This document shows positions 45,573-55,041 of a stretch of 64,000 bases of DNA, in pieces. The position numbers and the translations under genes are program-made. The notes under the pieces were generated by a model. The model was not told the origin of the DNA, did not search any database, and saw only the letters and a program-made list of their open reading frames with translations. The stretch is from Pedobacter sp. JY14-1 (GTDB lineage Bacteria > Bacteroidota > Bacteroidia > Sphingobacteriales > Sphingobacteriaceae). The stretch spans positions 62,601 through 126,600 of the forward strand of contig NZ_JARJHU010000009.1 of the NCBI RefSeq assembly GCF_029269825.1, in the 5' to 3' direction. Position 1 is the stretch's first letter, and each line of letters starts with the position of its first letter.

Positions 45573-47948
45573 CTAATCAGCACGAAGTGACTTAGATGGA
45601 TCAGCCAATGCAGTGACAACTGATTTATAGCCTACTGTTAATGCGACTACAAAGAAGGTAATTCCAAGCGCTAGTAAGAATATACCTGGTCCAAGATCAA
45701 TTCTGTAAGCAAAGTTCCGCAGCCAGTTCTGCATTACCCACCATCCCAATGGAGCCGCAAACATAAATGCAATCACCATCAGCAATCCGAATTCCCGGAC
45801 GAAAAGCAGGACTATGCTTTTTACACTCGCGCCCAGGACTTTCCGAACAGCAATCTCACGCCTCTTCTGGGTAGCCATAAAAGATACCAGGCCATACAAG
45901 CTCAAACACCCGATAAATATGGCGATGAAAGTGAAAACCTGTATCAGGGTCATCATCATCTCATCATTTTCATAGCGTTTAGCTATTTGCTCATCCATGA
46001 ATTCCTGTTTGTACAAATGATCTGGATAACTTTTTTTCCAGGTGCGTTCTAATGCTAAAAGGGTTTCCTTTAAATTGCCCATATCTACTTTAACTGCACA
46101 ACTGCTGTACCAGACCCTGAAGGTTGTCAATGCTAATGGCTCAATCGCTGCGTGAAAAGATTTGTTATGAAAATCTTTGACCACACCCACAACTTCTCCC
46201 TTATAACCATTGACTTCAATTTGTTTACCCAACACTTCATTATTCGACTTTAAACCCAGCATTCTCACTGTAGTTTGGTTAATCAGGAATTCTTTAACGG
46301 TATCTGAAGGAAATACATTCCTGCCTGCCATGAGTTTCAGCCCAAATACACTTGCATAATTAGCGTCAGCTGCTCTGAAGGAGATCTGGAATTTCTCTGG
46401 TTCTGAATGGTTCCCCACCCTTATTTTCGTCAGATTGGCATCCTCATAAGCTGGTGGTCCGTAACAATAGGTCAGGCCTTTTACACCTTTGATTTTTTCC
46501 ATCTCTGTTTTCATAATGCCGATTTTGGAGGCCTGAAAGTCTGGCAGTGGCAGGATAACAATGCCATCTTTTATAAAACCCACATCAGCCTGTTGTGCGT
46601 AATGCATCTGGTTCACAATAACTATGGTACCGATGATCAGCAGCTGGGAAATAGCAAATTGAGTAACAACCAATCCTTTACGGAGTGGCATCGATCCAGA
46701 ACTGCCATGAGAGATTTTTCCTTTTAAAGCAAGCACAGGTTGTATTCCTGAGAGAATCAAACCAGGATAGCATCCTGAGGAAATGACCGTAAATACCAAT
46801 AAACAGGCCAAGAAACCGATAAGATAGGAATCTGTAAATAAGCTGATATCTAATTTAGCCTGGAATAACTGGTTGACAAAAGGGAGCACAAGTTCCGCAA
46901 ACGCCAATGCTATAATCAATGCTAAAATGCTGATCATTGCTGTTTCCACAATACACTGCCAGAATAGCTGCGATCTGGTGCCACCCAGTACTTTTCTCAC
47001 CCCAATTTCCTTTGAACGGCTGATTGCCTGCGCAGTAGCCAGGTTAATGAAATTGAAGCAGGCTGCCATTACCAGAAACAAACCTATACAAGCCAGCGCC
47101 ACTAAACTTTCTCTGCCAACTGAGGCGCCAAATTCAGTATCCAGGTGAATGTCGGCGAGTGGCTGGAGCTTGAACGCCCATTGTATTGCATCTTTTTCTG
47201 CATAGTACTTCCGTATAAAAGCAGGGAACACTGCATCTATTTTTTCTGCAGTTACCCCCTGTTTAAGCCGAACAAACACCTGCATGTTGTCATTAACACT
47301 AGTCCACTTATCAGTCGTCAGCCATGGCTGTAATATTTTCAGATCAGCGAAAGAGACATAGATTTCCTGGGTACGGTCTGTATTTACCGGGAGGTCCTTC
47401 ATCACTGCAGCTATCACTGCCTCAAGTTTTCCGTCGATTCGTATGCTTTTTCCAATTGCATTGTTCCCACCAAAATACTTATTTGCCAGTCTTTGGGAAA
47501 TGATGGCTGAATTGGGCTTGCTTAAAACCTCAGCCGTCCCGATTGACATGGGAAAATTGAACATTTTAAAAAAATCAGGATCTGCGAAGGCCACTTTTTC
47601 CTCAAACTTCTGTTCAGTTGTGCCGGGATTAATCGTGACCAGCAAATTTTCTTCATGAAAAACACGGGTGACCAGATCGGTGAATGGATAGTCACTACGG
47701 AAAGCATCTGCCAGTGGATAAGGCGTACCGGTAATGTGTTTGGTTTCACCAATATTCAGATTTGTAGTTATCCGGTAGACATGTTTGGTATCATTATGGA
47801 AACCGTCAAAGCTAAGGTGATACCTGATTAATGAAAAGATAACAACTGCGCATGCAATGCTCAATGCTAACCCGGCGACATTGATCAACGTATAGAACTT
47901 GTTCCGTTTAAAAGTTCTTAGTGTGGTTAAAACATAATTTTTAAACAT
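45573..47948 (-). CDS. FtsX/MacB-type ABC transporter permease
   Basis: A 791-residue permease with the duplicated Bacteroidota layout: an N-terminal helix (YTLINVAGLALSIACAVVIFSL), a MacB-like periplasmic domain, an FtsX core (LATAQAISRSKEIGVRKVLGGTRSQLFWQ), a second periplasmic domain, and a second FtsX core (FMATQKRREIAVRKVLGASVKSIV). No ATPase gene adjoins, so it must pair with one elsewhere. Substrate unknown; relatives export peptides or act in envelope signalling. Confidence 0.93.
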   Translation of the reverse strand: MFKNYVLTTLRTFKRNKFYTLINVAGLALSIACAVVIFSLIRYHLSFDGFHNDTKHVYRITTNLNIGETKHITGTPYPLADAFRSDYPFTDLVTRVFHEENLLVTINPGTTEQKFEEKVAFADPDFFKMFNFPMSIGTAEVLSKPNSAIISQRLANKYFGGNNAIGKSIRIDGKLEAVIAAVMKDLPVNTDRTQEIYVSFADLKILQPWLTTDKWTSVNDNMQVFVRLKQGVTAEKIDAVFPAFIRKYYAEKDAIQWAFKLQPLADIHLDTEFGASVGRESLVALACIGLFLVMAACFNFINLATAQAISRSKEIGVRKVLGGTRSQLFWQCIVETAMISILALIIALAFAELVLPFVNQLFQAKLDISLFTDSYLIGFLACLLVFTVISSGCYPGLILSGIQPVLALKGKISHGSSGSMPLRKGLVVTQFAISQLLIIGTIVIVNQMHYAQQADVGFIKDGIVILPLPDFQASKIGIMKTEMEKIKGVKGLTYCYGPPAYEDANLTKIRVGNHSEPEKFQISFRAADANYASVFGLKLMAGRNVFPSDTVKEFLINQTTVRMLGLKSNNEVLGKQIEVNGYKGEVVGVVKDFHNKSFHAAIEPLALTTFRVWYSSCAVKVDMGNLKETLLALERTWKKSYPDHLYKQEFMDEQIAKRYENDEMMMTLIQVFTFIAIFIGCLSLYGLVSFMATQKRREIAVRKVLGASVKSIVLLFVREFGLLMVIAFMFAAPLGWWVMQNWLRNFAYRIDLGPGIFLLALGITFFVVALTVGYKSVVTALADPSKSLRAD

Positions 47949-48152
47949 AATCGTCAGGTTTTATAAATGTATAAACCATTTATACTAACCAGATGCCAAT
48001 TGATTTTGTAAAATTAACTATTTGATAAACAGTATTATAAATTATATCTCTTGCTTTTGTTGTCCATTTTTGAACGCCTGATGTACGGGAATGAACAATA
48101 CCATACGCTGTCAACAATGAAATTAAAAGCCCCCACAGAAGTCCAAAGAAAA

Positions 48153-48178
48153 AGGCCTCATCGCTTTCGATGAGGCCT
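48153..48178 (-). terminator. Terminator downstream of tRNA-Leu
   Basis: AGGCCTCATCG / CGATGAGGCCT, an 11-base perfect stem with a CTTT loop; on the minus strand a U-rich tail follows. It lies 25 bases beyond the tRNA 3' end. Confidence 0.88.
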
Positions 48179-48202
48179 ATACTTTTGAGATTAATTCTCA
48201 TT

Positions 48203-48289
48203 TGGTGCCCGAAGAGAGACTCGAACTCTCAAGGATCTTACTCCAACGGCTTCTGAGACCGCAACGTTTACCAATTTCGCCATCCGGGC
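48203..48289 (-). tRNA. tRNA-Leu (anticodon CAG)
   Basis: On the minus strand the acceptor arms GCCCGGA and TTCGGGC pair over seven bases, and the 3' CCA is encoded. The D-arm region (TGGCGAAATTGGTAAAC), a long variable arm, and the T-arm loop GTTCGAGTC are visible. The anticodon loop CTCAGAA reads CAG for leucine. Length 87 bases, typical of a class II tRNA. No repeat of its 3' end elsewhere in the window suggests an integration site. Confidence 0.96.
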
Positions 48290-48325
48290 ATGGTGCTAAT
48301 CAGTGATTAAACCGCTTAACGGATG

Positions 48326-48333
48326 CAAATATA
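48326..48333 (-). promoter_or_regulatory. -7 promoter element of tRNA-Leu
   Basis: TATATTTG on the minus strand, 36 bases before the tRNA 5' end. Confidence 0.7.
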
Positions 48334-48424
48334 GCATAAATCAATAAAATAGAAAAAGATTATTTTACATTTATATCACGTTAACGATATAATCCCCTGG
48401 GCCTGAAATCGCTAATTTTGGAGG

Positions 48425-49087
48425 ATGAAAAATGAAATAGCTGTTATCTTTGATATGGACGGGGTAATCTGTCATACCAATCCTTATCATTCCGTTGCCT
48501 TCCGTGAATTTTTTGCTACCCGAAACCTGAATCCTACTGACGAGGAATTTGCTGAACACATGTTTGGCAAAAGCAACAGTTACATTTTAAGCCATTTTTT
48601 AAAAAGGCCTGTTACCGGAGAGGAACTACTGAAGCTTGAAGATGAAAAAGAGAGCCTGTTCAGAAAAATTTATGAGCCTTATGTTGAGCCTTTAAAGGGA
48701 TTTGTCCCATTTGTTGAAGCGCTTTACGAAAACGAGGTAAAGTTAGGAGTAGCGACTTCCGCTCCCAAGGCTAATCTTGATCTCATCCTGAGTAAGGTAC
48801 ATATAGAACCCAGGCTAGGTTCTCTGCTGGCCAGCGAAAATGTCAGAAGTCATAAGCCGGACCCCGAAGTTTACCTGACCTCGGCCCGGAATCTCGGAGT
48901 CTCTCCCGGACAGTGTGTGGTATTTGAAGATTCATTTTCCGGCGTTTCGGCTGCTATAAACGCCGGAATGAAGGTGATCGGTGTACTCACCTCGCATACC
49001 CCGGATGAGCTGCCTCCCTGCGACGGATATATCAGCGATTATAGTAACCTGACCTATAAAGATATTATTGCCTTTTTTCACGGGTAG
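48425..49087 (+). CDS. HAD-superfamily hydrolase, beta-phosphoglucomutase-like
   Basis: A 220-residue protein with HAD motif I (FDMDGVICHT), a cap domain, motif II (LGVATSAPKAN), the lysine of SHKPDPEVYL, and motif IV (VFEDSFSGVSAAINAGM). This is the PGMB/phosphatase branch acting on sugar phosphates. GGAGG directly abuts the ATG, and a TAATTTTG box lies only 4 bases upstream, so the message may be nearly leaderless. It precedes a GH78 gene, consistent with carbohydrate metabolism. Confidence 0.92.
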   Translation: MKNEIAVIFDMDGVICHTNPYHSVAFREFFATRNLNPTDEEFAEHMFGKSNSYILSHFLKRPVTGEELLKLEDEKESLFRKIYEPYVEPLKGFVPFVEALYENEVKLGVATSAPKANLDLILSKVHIEPRLGSLLASENVRSHKPDPEVYLTSARNLGVSPGQCVVFEDSFSGVSAAINAGMKVIGVLTSHTPDELPPCDGYISDYSNLTYKDIIAFFHG

Positions 49088-49160
49088 GAATAAGTTAAGG
49101 TGTATATTGTAAAGAAGTTTATACGAAGATTTAAAGTGATTGTTATTATTTTGCCTTCGT

Positions 49161-51368
49161 ATGAACGTCTTTTTAACCAAATTTGCAGTGGCAATTTGCA
49201 TTGCATTTTTTTTCATAGCTATAAATTATGCTGATGCTCAGGAAGGTCCGGGTGGTCTGCTTACAGACCTGATACCGCCAGTATCCTTGGCCGGCAAAAA
49301 GAAGGCAGCAAAATATCCCCGGATCCATTCCACCAGCCCATTTTTCAGTTGGACCGTACCTGGGACTAAGCTGGGCGCACACCAGCTAAGTTATCGTATC
49401 CTGGTGGCAGATGCTGTCGGAGAAATAGAAAAGAACAATGGAAATATCTGGGACAGTAAAGAGGTACACTCATCTAATTCTGTTGCAGTGCCTTACACAG
49501 GCCCCTCACTTCAGCCAGATAAGATTTATTATTGGAAGGTACGCAGCATGACCAGCGCAGCCAGTCAGGGTGGCTGGTCAGATATCGTAGCCTTTAAAAC
49601 TTCATCTGACTTAAAACCGTACGCGGCGGCATGGCAGGAACTTGAGAAGACCACACAATATCCGGTCAGTCTTCAAAATAATAATGACCATACGCTACTT
49701 GCAGACTTTGGTCGTGACGCGTTTAGCCAGCTTCGGTTGAAATTGTATTCAGCTGCCGGTCATGATACCGTCACGGTGCAACTAGGGGAAGTGATTTCAG
49801 GAAAGCAGATCCATGCCAATCCAGGTGGCACGATCCGTTTTCAGGAAATCCGTTTACCCTTAGAGCAGGGTACGTTTGATTATGAAGTCAAGACAAGGCC
49901 AGATCAACGCAATACAGGTCCTGCCGCCATAAAAATGCCGGAATATATAGGAGAGGTATTTCCATTTCGCTACGTTTCTATACGAGGTTATAAGGGTCAT
50001 CTTCAAAAAGAAGACATCAGCAGACAAATGGTACACTATCCATTTGACGACAAGGCAGCTTATTTCAAAAGCAGTGATACCCTGTTAAATGCCATCTGGG
50101 AACTATGCAGGTATTCAATGAAAGCCACTTCCTTTGCAGGTATTTATGTTGACGGTGACAGGGAACGTATTCCTTATGAGGCCGATGCCCTGATCAACCA
50201 ACTGGGACATTACGGGACCGACCGTGAATTTTCAATGGCAAGGCGCAGCCTGGAATATCTGTTGCAATACCCGACCTGGCCTACTGAATGGATACTTCAG
50301 GCACCCATTATTGCCTGGAACGACTATCTGTATACCGGAGACAACAGGGTCCTACAGTCGAACTATGACTTATTGAAAAGCCGTACCTTATTACAGCTCA
50401 GGGATAGTACGGGTCTGATCAGTACTGCTGTGGGCCAGGATGAGAACTTCTCCAAGTCCATTCATTTCAAAGGTAAAATCAGGGACATTGTTGATTGGCC
50501 GGTTCCCGAAACAGATGGCTTTATTTTTTGTAAATATAATGCGGTCGTAAACGCTTATCATTACCAGGCACTGATCCTCATGGAAAAGATAGCCTCAGCA
50601 CTGGATAAGACGCCGGACCGTTTATTGTTCAGTAAGCTGTCCAAGCAGCTTAAGGAGACCTATAACCGGTATTTTCTTGACAAAAGCCGTGGTATTTACA
50701 AAGATGGTGATACCACGGCCCATGCTTCACTTCACGCCAATATGTTTGCACTTCATTTTGGACTGGTCCCGGCAGAAATGCGTAATTCTGTGGCCGATTT
50801 TATCGTTTCTAAGGGAATGGCCTGCAGTGTTTATGGTGCTCAGTTTCTGATGGATGCCTTATATGATGCGGGCAGACAAGACGCTGCACTGTCCCTGCTG
50901 ACTTCCAGAGATGAGCGAAGCTGGTACAATATGATCAGGGTCGGGTCGACGATTACCCTTGAAGCCTGGGACAATAAATTTAAGCCAAACCAGGACTGGA
51001 ACCATGCATGGGGCGCCGCCCCCGCCAACATAATACCCCGCAGGCTCATGGGGGTTATGCCCATGAAACCCGGCTTTCAAATCTTTTCAGTCAGGCCTCA
51101 GACAGGTGTGCTTAAATATGCAGAATCCCTTATACCTACTATCCGGGGGAGTATTAAGGTACGTGTAGAAAACGGTGAAGCCTATCGTCTTATCCTGACC
51201 GTTCCGGCAAACTCGTCTGCAATGGTAGCGCTACCGGTAATTGAGGGGAAAAATATAGTCAGGCTCAATGGCAAAATGATCAAAGCAAGACAACATACCA
51301 GTGACAGGTATGCGGAAATTGCCGTTGGTCCCGGTAACCATGACTTTACAATTACTGCGGCACTTTGA
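49161..51368 (+). CDS. Alpha-L-rhamnosidase-like glycoside hydrolase (GH78)
   Basis: About 735 residues from the ATG at 49161, with a signal peptide (MNVFLTKFAVAICIAFFFIAINYADAQ). An N-terminal Fn3-like region (FSWTVPGTKLGAHQLSYRILVAD) comes first. The (alpha/alpha)6 catalytic domain has YVDGDRERIPYEADALINQLGHYGTD (general acid region) and TLEAWDNKFKPNQDWNHAWGAAP (general base region). The C-terminal beta domain is GSIKVRVENGEAYRLILTVPANSSAMVALP. It likely removes rhamnose from plant or microbial glycans outside the cytoplasm. It heads a run of carbohydrate genes. Confidence 0.9.
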   Translation: MNVFLTKFAVAICIAFFFIAINYADAQEGPGGLLTDLIPPVSLAGKKKAAKYPRIHSTSPFFSWTVPGTKLGAHQLSYRILVADAVGEIEKNNGNIWDSKEVHSSNSVAVPYTGPSLQPDKIYYWKVRSMTSAASQGGWSDIVAFKTSSDLKPYAAAWQELEKTTQYPVSLQNNNDHTLLADFGRDAFSQLRLKLYSAAGHDTVTVQLGEVISGKQIHANPGGTIRFQEIRLPLEQGTFDYEVKTRPDQRNTGPAAIKMPEYIGEVFPFRYVSIRGYKGHLQKEDISRQMVHYPFDDKAAYFKSSDTLLNAIWELCRYSMKATSFAGIYVDGDRERIPYEADALINQLGHYGTDREFSMARRSLEYLLQYPTWPTEWILQAPIIAWNDYLYTGDNRVLQSNYDLLKSRTLLQLRDSTGLISTAVGQDENFSKSIHFKGKIRDIVDWPVPETDGFIFCKYNAVVNAYHYQALILMEKIASALDKTPDRLLFSKLSKQLKETYNRYFLDKSRGIYKDGDTTAHASLHANMFALHFGLVPAEMRNSVADFIVSKGMACSVYGAQFLMDALYDAGRQDAALSLLTSRDERSWYNMIRVGSTITLEAWDNKFKPNQDWNHAWGAAPANIIPRRLMGVMPMKPGFQIFSVRPQTGVLKYAESLIPTIRGSIKVRVENGEAYRLILTVPANSSAMVALPVIEGKNIVRLNGKMIKARQHTSDRYAEIAVGPGNHDFTITAAL

Positions 51369-51408
51369 TTTATTTCTATCTATCTTGCAGTTATAACCCG
51401 ATACCACA

Positions 51409-52332
51409 ATGTTCAAAAGATTATTTTCCATCTTCCTGTTTTCGCTTTTTGTCTTAAGCGGCCATGCCCAGCAACTGAACATCGCTACATTTAATCTGAG
51501 ATATAAAAATAACGGTGATGAACGAAAAGGGAATGGCTGGGAGCAAAGAATGCCGGTTATTGCAGATCTGATCCGCTTTCATGATTTTGATATTTTCGGC
51601 ACACAGGAAGGACTGCATGAGCAGCTGCTGGACCTTACAGGTAAGCTTACTGAATACAGCTACGTCGGAGTAGGCCGAAACAATGGCAAGGAAGCCGGAG
51701 AGCATGCGGCGATCTTTTATAAAAAGAATATGTTCAAGCTGATCAGCAGTGGCAATTTCTGGCTTTCTGAAAAGCCGGAAAAACCAAACAGGGGCTGGGA
51801 TGCTGCATTGCCAAGAATTTGTAGCTGGGGCCAGTTTGAGCACATCGCAAGCGGGAAAAAATTCTTCTTTTTTAATACCCATTTTGATCATGTAGGCCTG
51901 GTGGCAAGAAGGGAAAGCGCAAAACTGATACTTTCTAAAATAGGAGAACTCGCAGGCGATCATTCCGCCATTCTAACCGGTGACTTCAATGTCGACCAGA
52001 CCAACGAGATTTATGATATACTTACCGGTTCCGTATTACAGGATACCTATGAGACCGCCCATTTTAAGTATGCCTTGAACGGCACCTTCAATCACTTTGA
52101 CATCAATACCAAAACAAACAGCAGGATTGACCATATATTGCACACTCCCTGTATTGTCGTAAAACGTTACGGCGTGCTTACAGACAGCTACCGCACGATG
52201 AAGAATGGCGGCAGGAATATCAGTACTTCCGGAAACTTCCCTAAGGAAGTAAGTCTCCAGGAATACGAGGCCCGATTGCCTTCAGATCATTTTCCGGTAA
52301 TGGTTGTTGTTGAACTGAAAGATTGCAAATAA
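51409..52332 (+). CDS. Secreted endonuclease/exonuclease/phosphatase-family hydrolase
   Basis: A 307-residue protein with a signal peptide (MFKRLFSIFLFSLFVLSGHAQ) and the EEP fold. Motifs present are LNIATFNLRY, the Glu of FGTQEG, FFFNTHFDH, ILTGDFNVDQ and the closing SDHFPVMVVVEL. Members of this secreted group are presumed phosphatases or phosphodiesterases, sometimes placed in glycan loci. It starts 40 bases after the GH78 gene, so co-transcription is likely. Confidence 0.9.
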   Translation: MFKRLFSIFLFSLFVLSGHAQQLNIATFNLRYKNNGDERKGNGWEQRMPVIADLIRFHDFDIFGTQEGLHEQLLDLTGKLTEYSYVGVGRNNGKEAGEHAAIFYKKNMFKLISSGNFWLSEKPEKPNRGWDAALPRICSWGQFEHIASGKKFFFFNTHFDHVGLVARRESAKLILSKIGELAGDHSAILTGDFNVDQTNEIYDILTGSVLQDTYETAHFKYALNGTFNHFDINTKTNSRIDHILHTPCIVVKRYGVLTDSYRTMKNGGRNISTSGNFPKEVSLQEYEARLPSDHFPVMVVVELKDCK

Positions 52333-52432
52333 TGCTCGTTTCTGTTTGGTATCTTAAGTTTAAATCATAACTTGTCTCTACAAGTTGATCCTGAAGGTCG
52401 GCTGAAAAAAACCAAATACGAGATCATCTGTT

Positions 52433-53302
52433 ATGGCAAGCATTTTATATAGCTCCCATTGTATTTTGGGTGAAGCACCCGTTTGGCACCAGGAAAGGGA
52501 ATCGTGTTTCTGGGCAGATATCGAAACAGGTATTCTTTACGAGTATGTTTTTAAAAATAAAGATGTAAATATTTTTCAGCCCGGCCATAAGGTATCACTG
52601 ATCATTCCCTCAGGGAAGGAGGAGCTGATATTAGGTATGCAGGGAGGAGTCGCAAGGTACAGGCTATCAGATGGACATTTGTCCTGGATCTCACAGTTAG
52701 ATACAGACTGGACCAGCTTTCGATGCAATGACGGAGGTGCGGATATCCATGGAAGGATATGGGTGAGCACTACTGAACTCGATCACAAACCAGGGGCAGG
52801 AAGCATTTTCTGTCTGGACAGGGAAAGTGGCTTAAGGACACAGGTTACGGACATTTCTATTCCTAATGGTATCGTTTGGTCGCCGGACAACCGTAAAATA
52901 TATTATACCGACAGTGTAAAGAATGAGGTTTACGCCCTGGATACAGACCCGCTTACGGGAAACATCATTTCCAGGGATACGGTTATTCAAATTCCTGATG
53001 AAAAAGGCTTACCCGATGGAATGGCTGTAGATAGCGAAGGTTTTATCTGGATTGCATTATGGAATGGCTATGGCCTTGGCAGGTTCAGCCCGGAGAACGG
53101 CAAAATGAATGACTTTATAGCTATACCTGCTCCAAACGTTACTTCATGTTGTTTCGTCGGCAGTGACCTTAATCAGTTGGTCATTACCACCGCAAGAAAA
53201 GGAATGTCTGCGGAGATGCTGGCCATGTACCCCGAAAGCGGGAATATATTTATCACAGAAACTAAAATCAAGGGAATTCCAACATACAAAGCAAGTATAT
53301 AA
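52433..53302 (+). CDS. SMP-30/gluconolactonase-family sugar lactonase
   Basis: A 289-residue six-bladed propeller without a signal peptide, so cytoplasmic. The metal-binding residues of the family are visible: Glu14 in ILGEAPVWH, Asn in IPNGIVWSPDNRKIYYTD, and Asp in LPDGMAVDSEGFIWIALW. It hydrolyses aldonolactones to sugar acids. Placed directly before a sugar-acid dehydratase and an SDR, it fits a non-phosphorylative sugar oxidation pathway. Confidence 0.92.
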   Translation: MASILYSSHCILGEAPVWHQERESCFWADIETGILYEYVFKNKDVNIFQPGHKVSLIIPSGKEELILGMQGGVARYRLSDGHLSWISQLDTDWTSFRCNDGGADIHGRIWVSTTELDHKPGAGSIFCLDRESGLRTQVTDISIPNGIVWSPDNRKIYYTDSVKNEVYALDTDPLTGNIISRDTVIQIPDEKGLPDGMAVDSEGFIWIALWNGYGLGRFSPENGKMNDFIAIPAPNVTSCCFVGSDLNQLVITTARKGMSAEMLAMYPESGNIFITETKIKGIPTYKASI

Positions 53303-53308
53303 TTGATC

Positions 53309-55021
53309 ATGAAAAAGAAACTGAGAAGCCAGGAATGGTTTGGGAAAAAAGGAAAAGACGGCTTTATCTACAGGGCATGGATGAAGAACCAGGGCATACC
53401 AGATGATGAGTTTCTGGGAAAACCCGTCATCGGCATATGCAATACCTGGTCAGAACTAACACCATGCAATGCACATTTCCGTGAATTGGCCGAATCTGTG
53501 AAACGCGGAATCCTTCAGGCAGGCGGTTTCCCCGTAGAATTCCCGGTAATGTCTCTCGGCGAGACGCTGATGAAACCGACCACAATGCTTTACCGTAACC
53601 TGGTCAGTATGGATGTCGAAGAATCTATCAGAGCAAATCCGTTAGATGGCGTAGTATTGCTGTGTGGCTGCGATAAAACTACTCCCGCACTGGTTATGGG
53701 TGCCTGTAGTGTGGATATACCCACGCTGGTAGTTTCCGGGGGTGCCATGCTTACGGGTAAATATGAAGGCAGAAATGTAGGTACCAGTGACTTGTGGAAA
53801 TTCTCCGAGAATGTACGCTCCGGCTTGATGACTGAAGAGGAATTTAATCTTGCTGAAGCCGGAATGTGCAGGAGCAGGGGACATTGCGCAGTAATGGGCA
53901 CCGCATCCTCAATGGCTTGTATGGTCGAGTCGCTTGGGCTCTCACTGCCGGGTAATGCTGCCATTCCAGCAGCTGATGCCGGCAGAAAGGTACTTGCCCA
54001 GTTATCAGGCCGCAGAATTGTCGATATGGTAGGGGAGTACCTCAGACCCTCGGCCATTCTTGACCGGCGGGCCTTTGAAAACGCCATCCGGGTAAATGCT
54101 GCGATCGGAGGATCTACAAATTTTGTGATCCATTTGCTGGCCATTGCAGGCAGGATAGGTGTAAACCTCAATATTGACGATTTTGACCGTCATTCCAGTG
54201 GAACGCCCTTACTGGCCAATCTGCAGCCGTCAGGAGAACACTTCATGGAGGATCTTTATTATGCAGGGGGGCTCCCGGCGGTCATGAAACAGATGTGCCG
54301 GCAATTACATACAGATTGTATTACTGTTAACGGAAGGACAATCGGCGAAAATATCGAACGTGCCGTGGTGCTTAATAAGGAGGTGATCGCCAATTTTGAA
54401 AATCCTTTTAAATTAGATTCAGGAGTTGCGGTACTTAAAGGTAGCCTTTGCGAAGCTGGTATCATAAAACCATCAGCAGCAGATCCGAAATTAATGCAGC
54501 ACACCGGAAAAGCTGTGGTTTTTGAAAATATCGAAGATTATAAAAGGCGCATTGATGATCCAAACCTGGAAGTAGATGAAAACAGCGTACTGGTACTCAA
54601 ACATGTCGGACCGAAAGGTTATCCGGGAATGCCGGAGGTAGGTAATATGGGTCTACCAAAAAAAATGTTGGATAAGGGGGTAACAGATATGGTACGTATC
54701 TCGGATGGGAGGATGAGTGGTACCGGATTCGGGACTGTAGTGCTCCATGTTGCTCCTGAAGCTGCAGAAATGGGTGCCATTGCATTTGTGAGGGACGGCG
54801 ACCTTATTGAGCTGGATGTTCCCGCAAGAAAACTAAACCTGCTGGTTAGTGAAGAGGAACTTAATATAAGGCGTGCAGGTAAACTGATGGGCAGCGCAAA
54901 CATTATCGAACGCGGCTATGGCAAATTATATGTACAGCATGTCGAGCAAGCCCATCTTGGTGCAGATTTCGACTTCCTGAAAGGAAGTTCAGGCAGCGAA
55001 GTATTGAGAGATTCACATTAA
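53309..55021 (+). CDS. IlvD/Edd-family sugar-acid dehydratase
   Basis: About 570 residues from the ATG at 53309, with six bases between it and the lactonase stop. The iron-sulfur cysteines lie in ICNTWSELTPCNAHF, VLLCGCDKTTP and RSRGHCAVMGTASSMA. The first motif is that of sugar-acid dehydratases (arabinonate/xylonate type, [2Fe-2S]) rather than dihydroxyacid dehydratase. It removes water from an aldonate to give a 2-keto-3-deoxy acid. The exact sugar cannot be told from sequence. Confidence 0.93.
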   Translation: MKKKLRSQEWFGKKGKDGFIYRAWMKNQGIPDDEFLGKPVIGICNTWSELTPCNAHFRELAESVKRGILQAGGFPVEFPVMSLGETLMKPTTMLYRNLVSMDVEESIRANPLDGVVLLCGCDKTTPALVMGACSVDIPTLVVSGGAMLTGKYEGRNVGTSDLWKFSENVRSGLMTEEEFNLAEAGMCRSRGHCAVMGTASSMACMVESLGLSLPGNAAIPAADAGRKVLAQLSGRRIVDMVGEYLRPSAILDRRAFENAIRVNAAIGGSTNFVIHLLAIAGRIGVNLNIDDFDRHSSGTPLLANLQPSGEHFMEDLYYAGGLPAVMKQMCRQLHTDCITVNGRTIGENIERAVVLNKEVIANFENPFKLDSGVAVLKGSLCEAGIIKPSAADPKLMQHTGKAVVFENIEDYKRRIDDPNLEVDENSVLVLKHVGPKGYPGMPEVGNMGLPKKMLDKGVTDMVRISDGRMSGTGFGTVVLHVAPEAAEMGAIAFVRDGDLIELDVPARKLNLLVSEEELNIRRAGKLMGSANIIERGYGKLYVQHVEQAHLGADFDFLKGSSGSEVLRDSH

Positions 55022-55041
55022 CTGGTTATTACCTTAAAACT

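Noticed and set aside
47980-48201. A 73-codon minus-strand frame between tRNA-Leu and the FtsX gene
   Set aside because: Its start lies in the tRNA flank and it runs through the tRNA terminator hairpin; it is likely an artefact of AT-rich spacer sequence.
48203-48289. tRNA-Leu as an integration site for a mobile element
   Set aside because: No integrase gene and no second copy of the tRNA 3' end is visible in the window.
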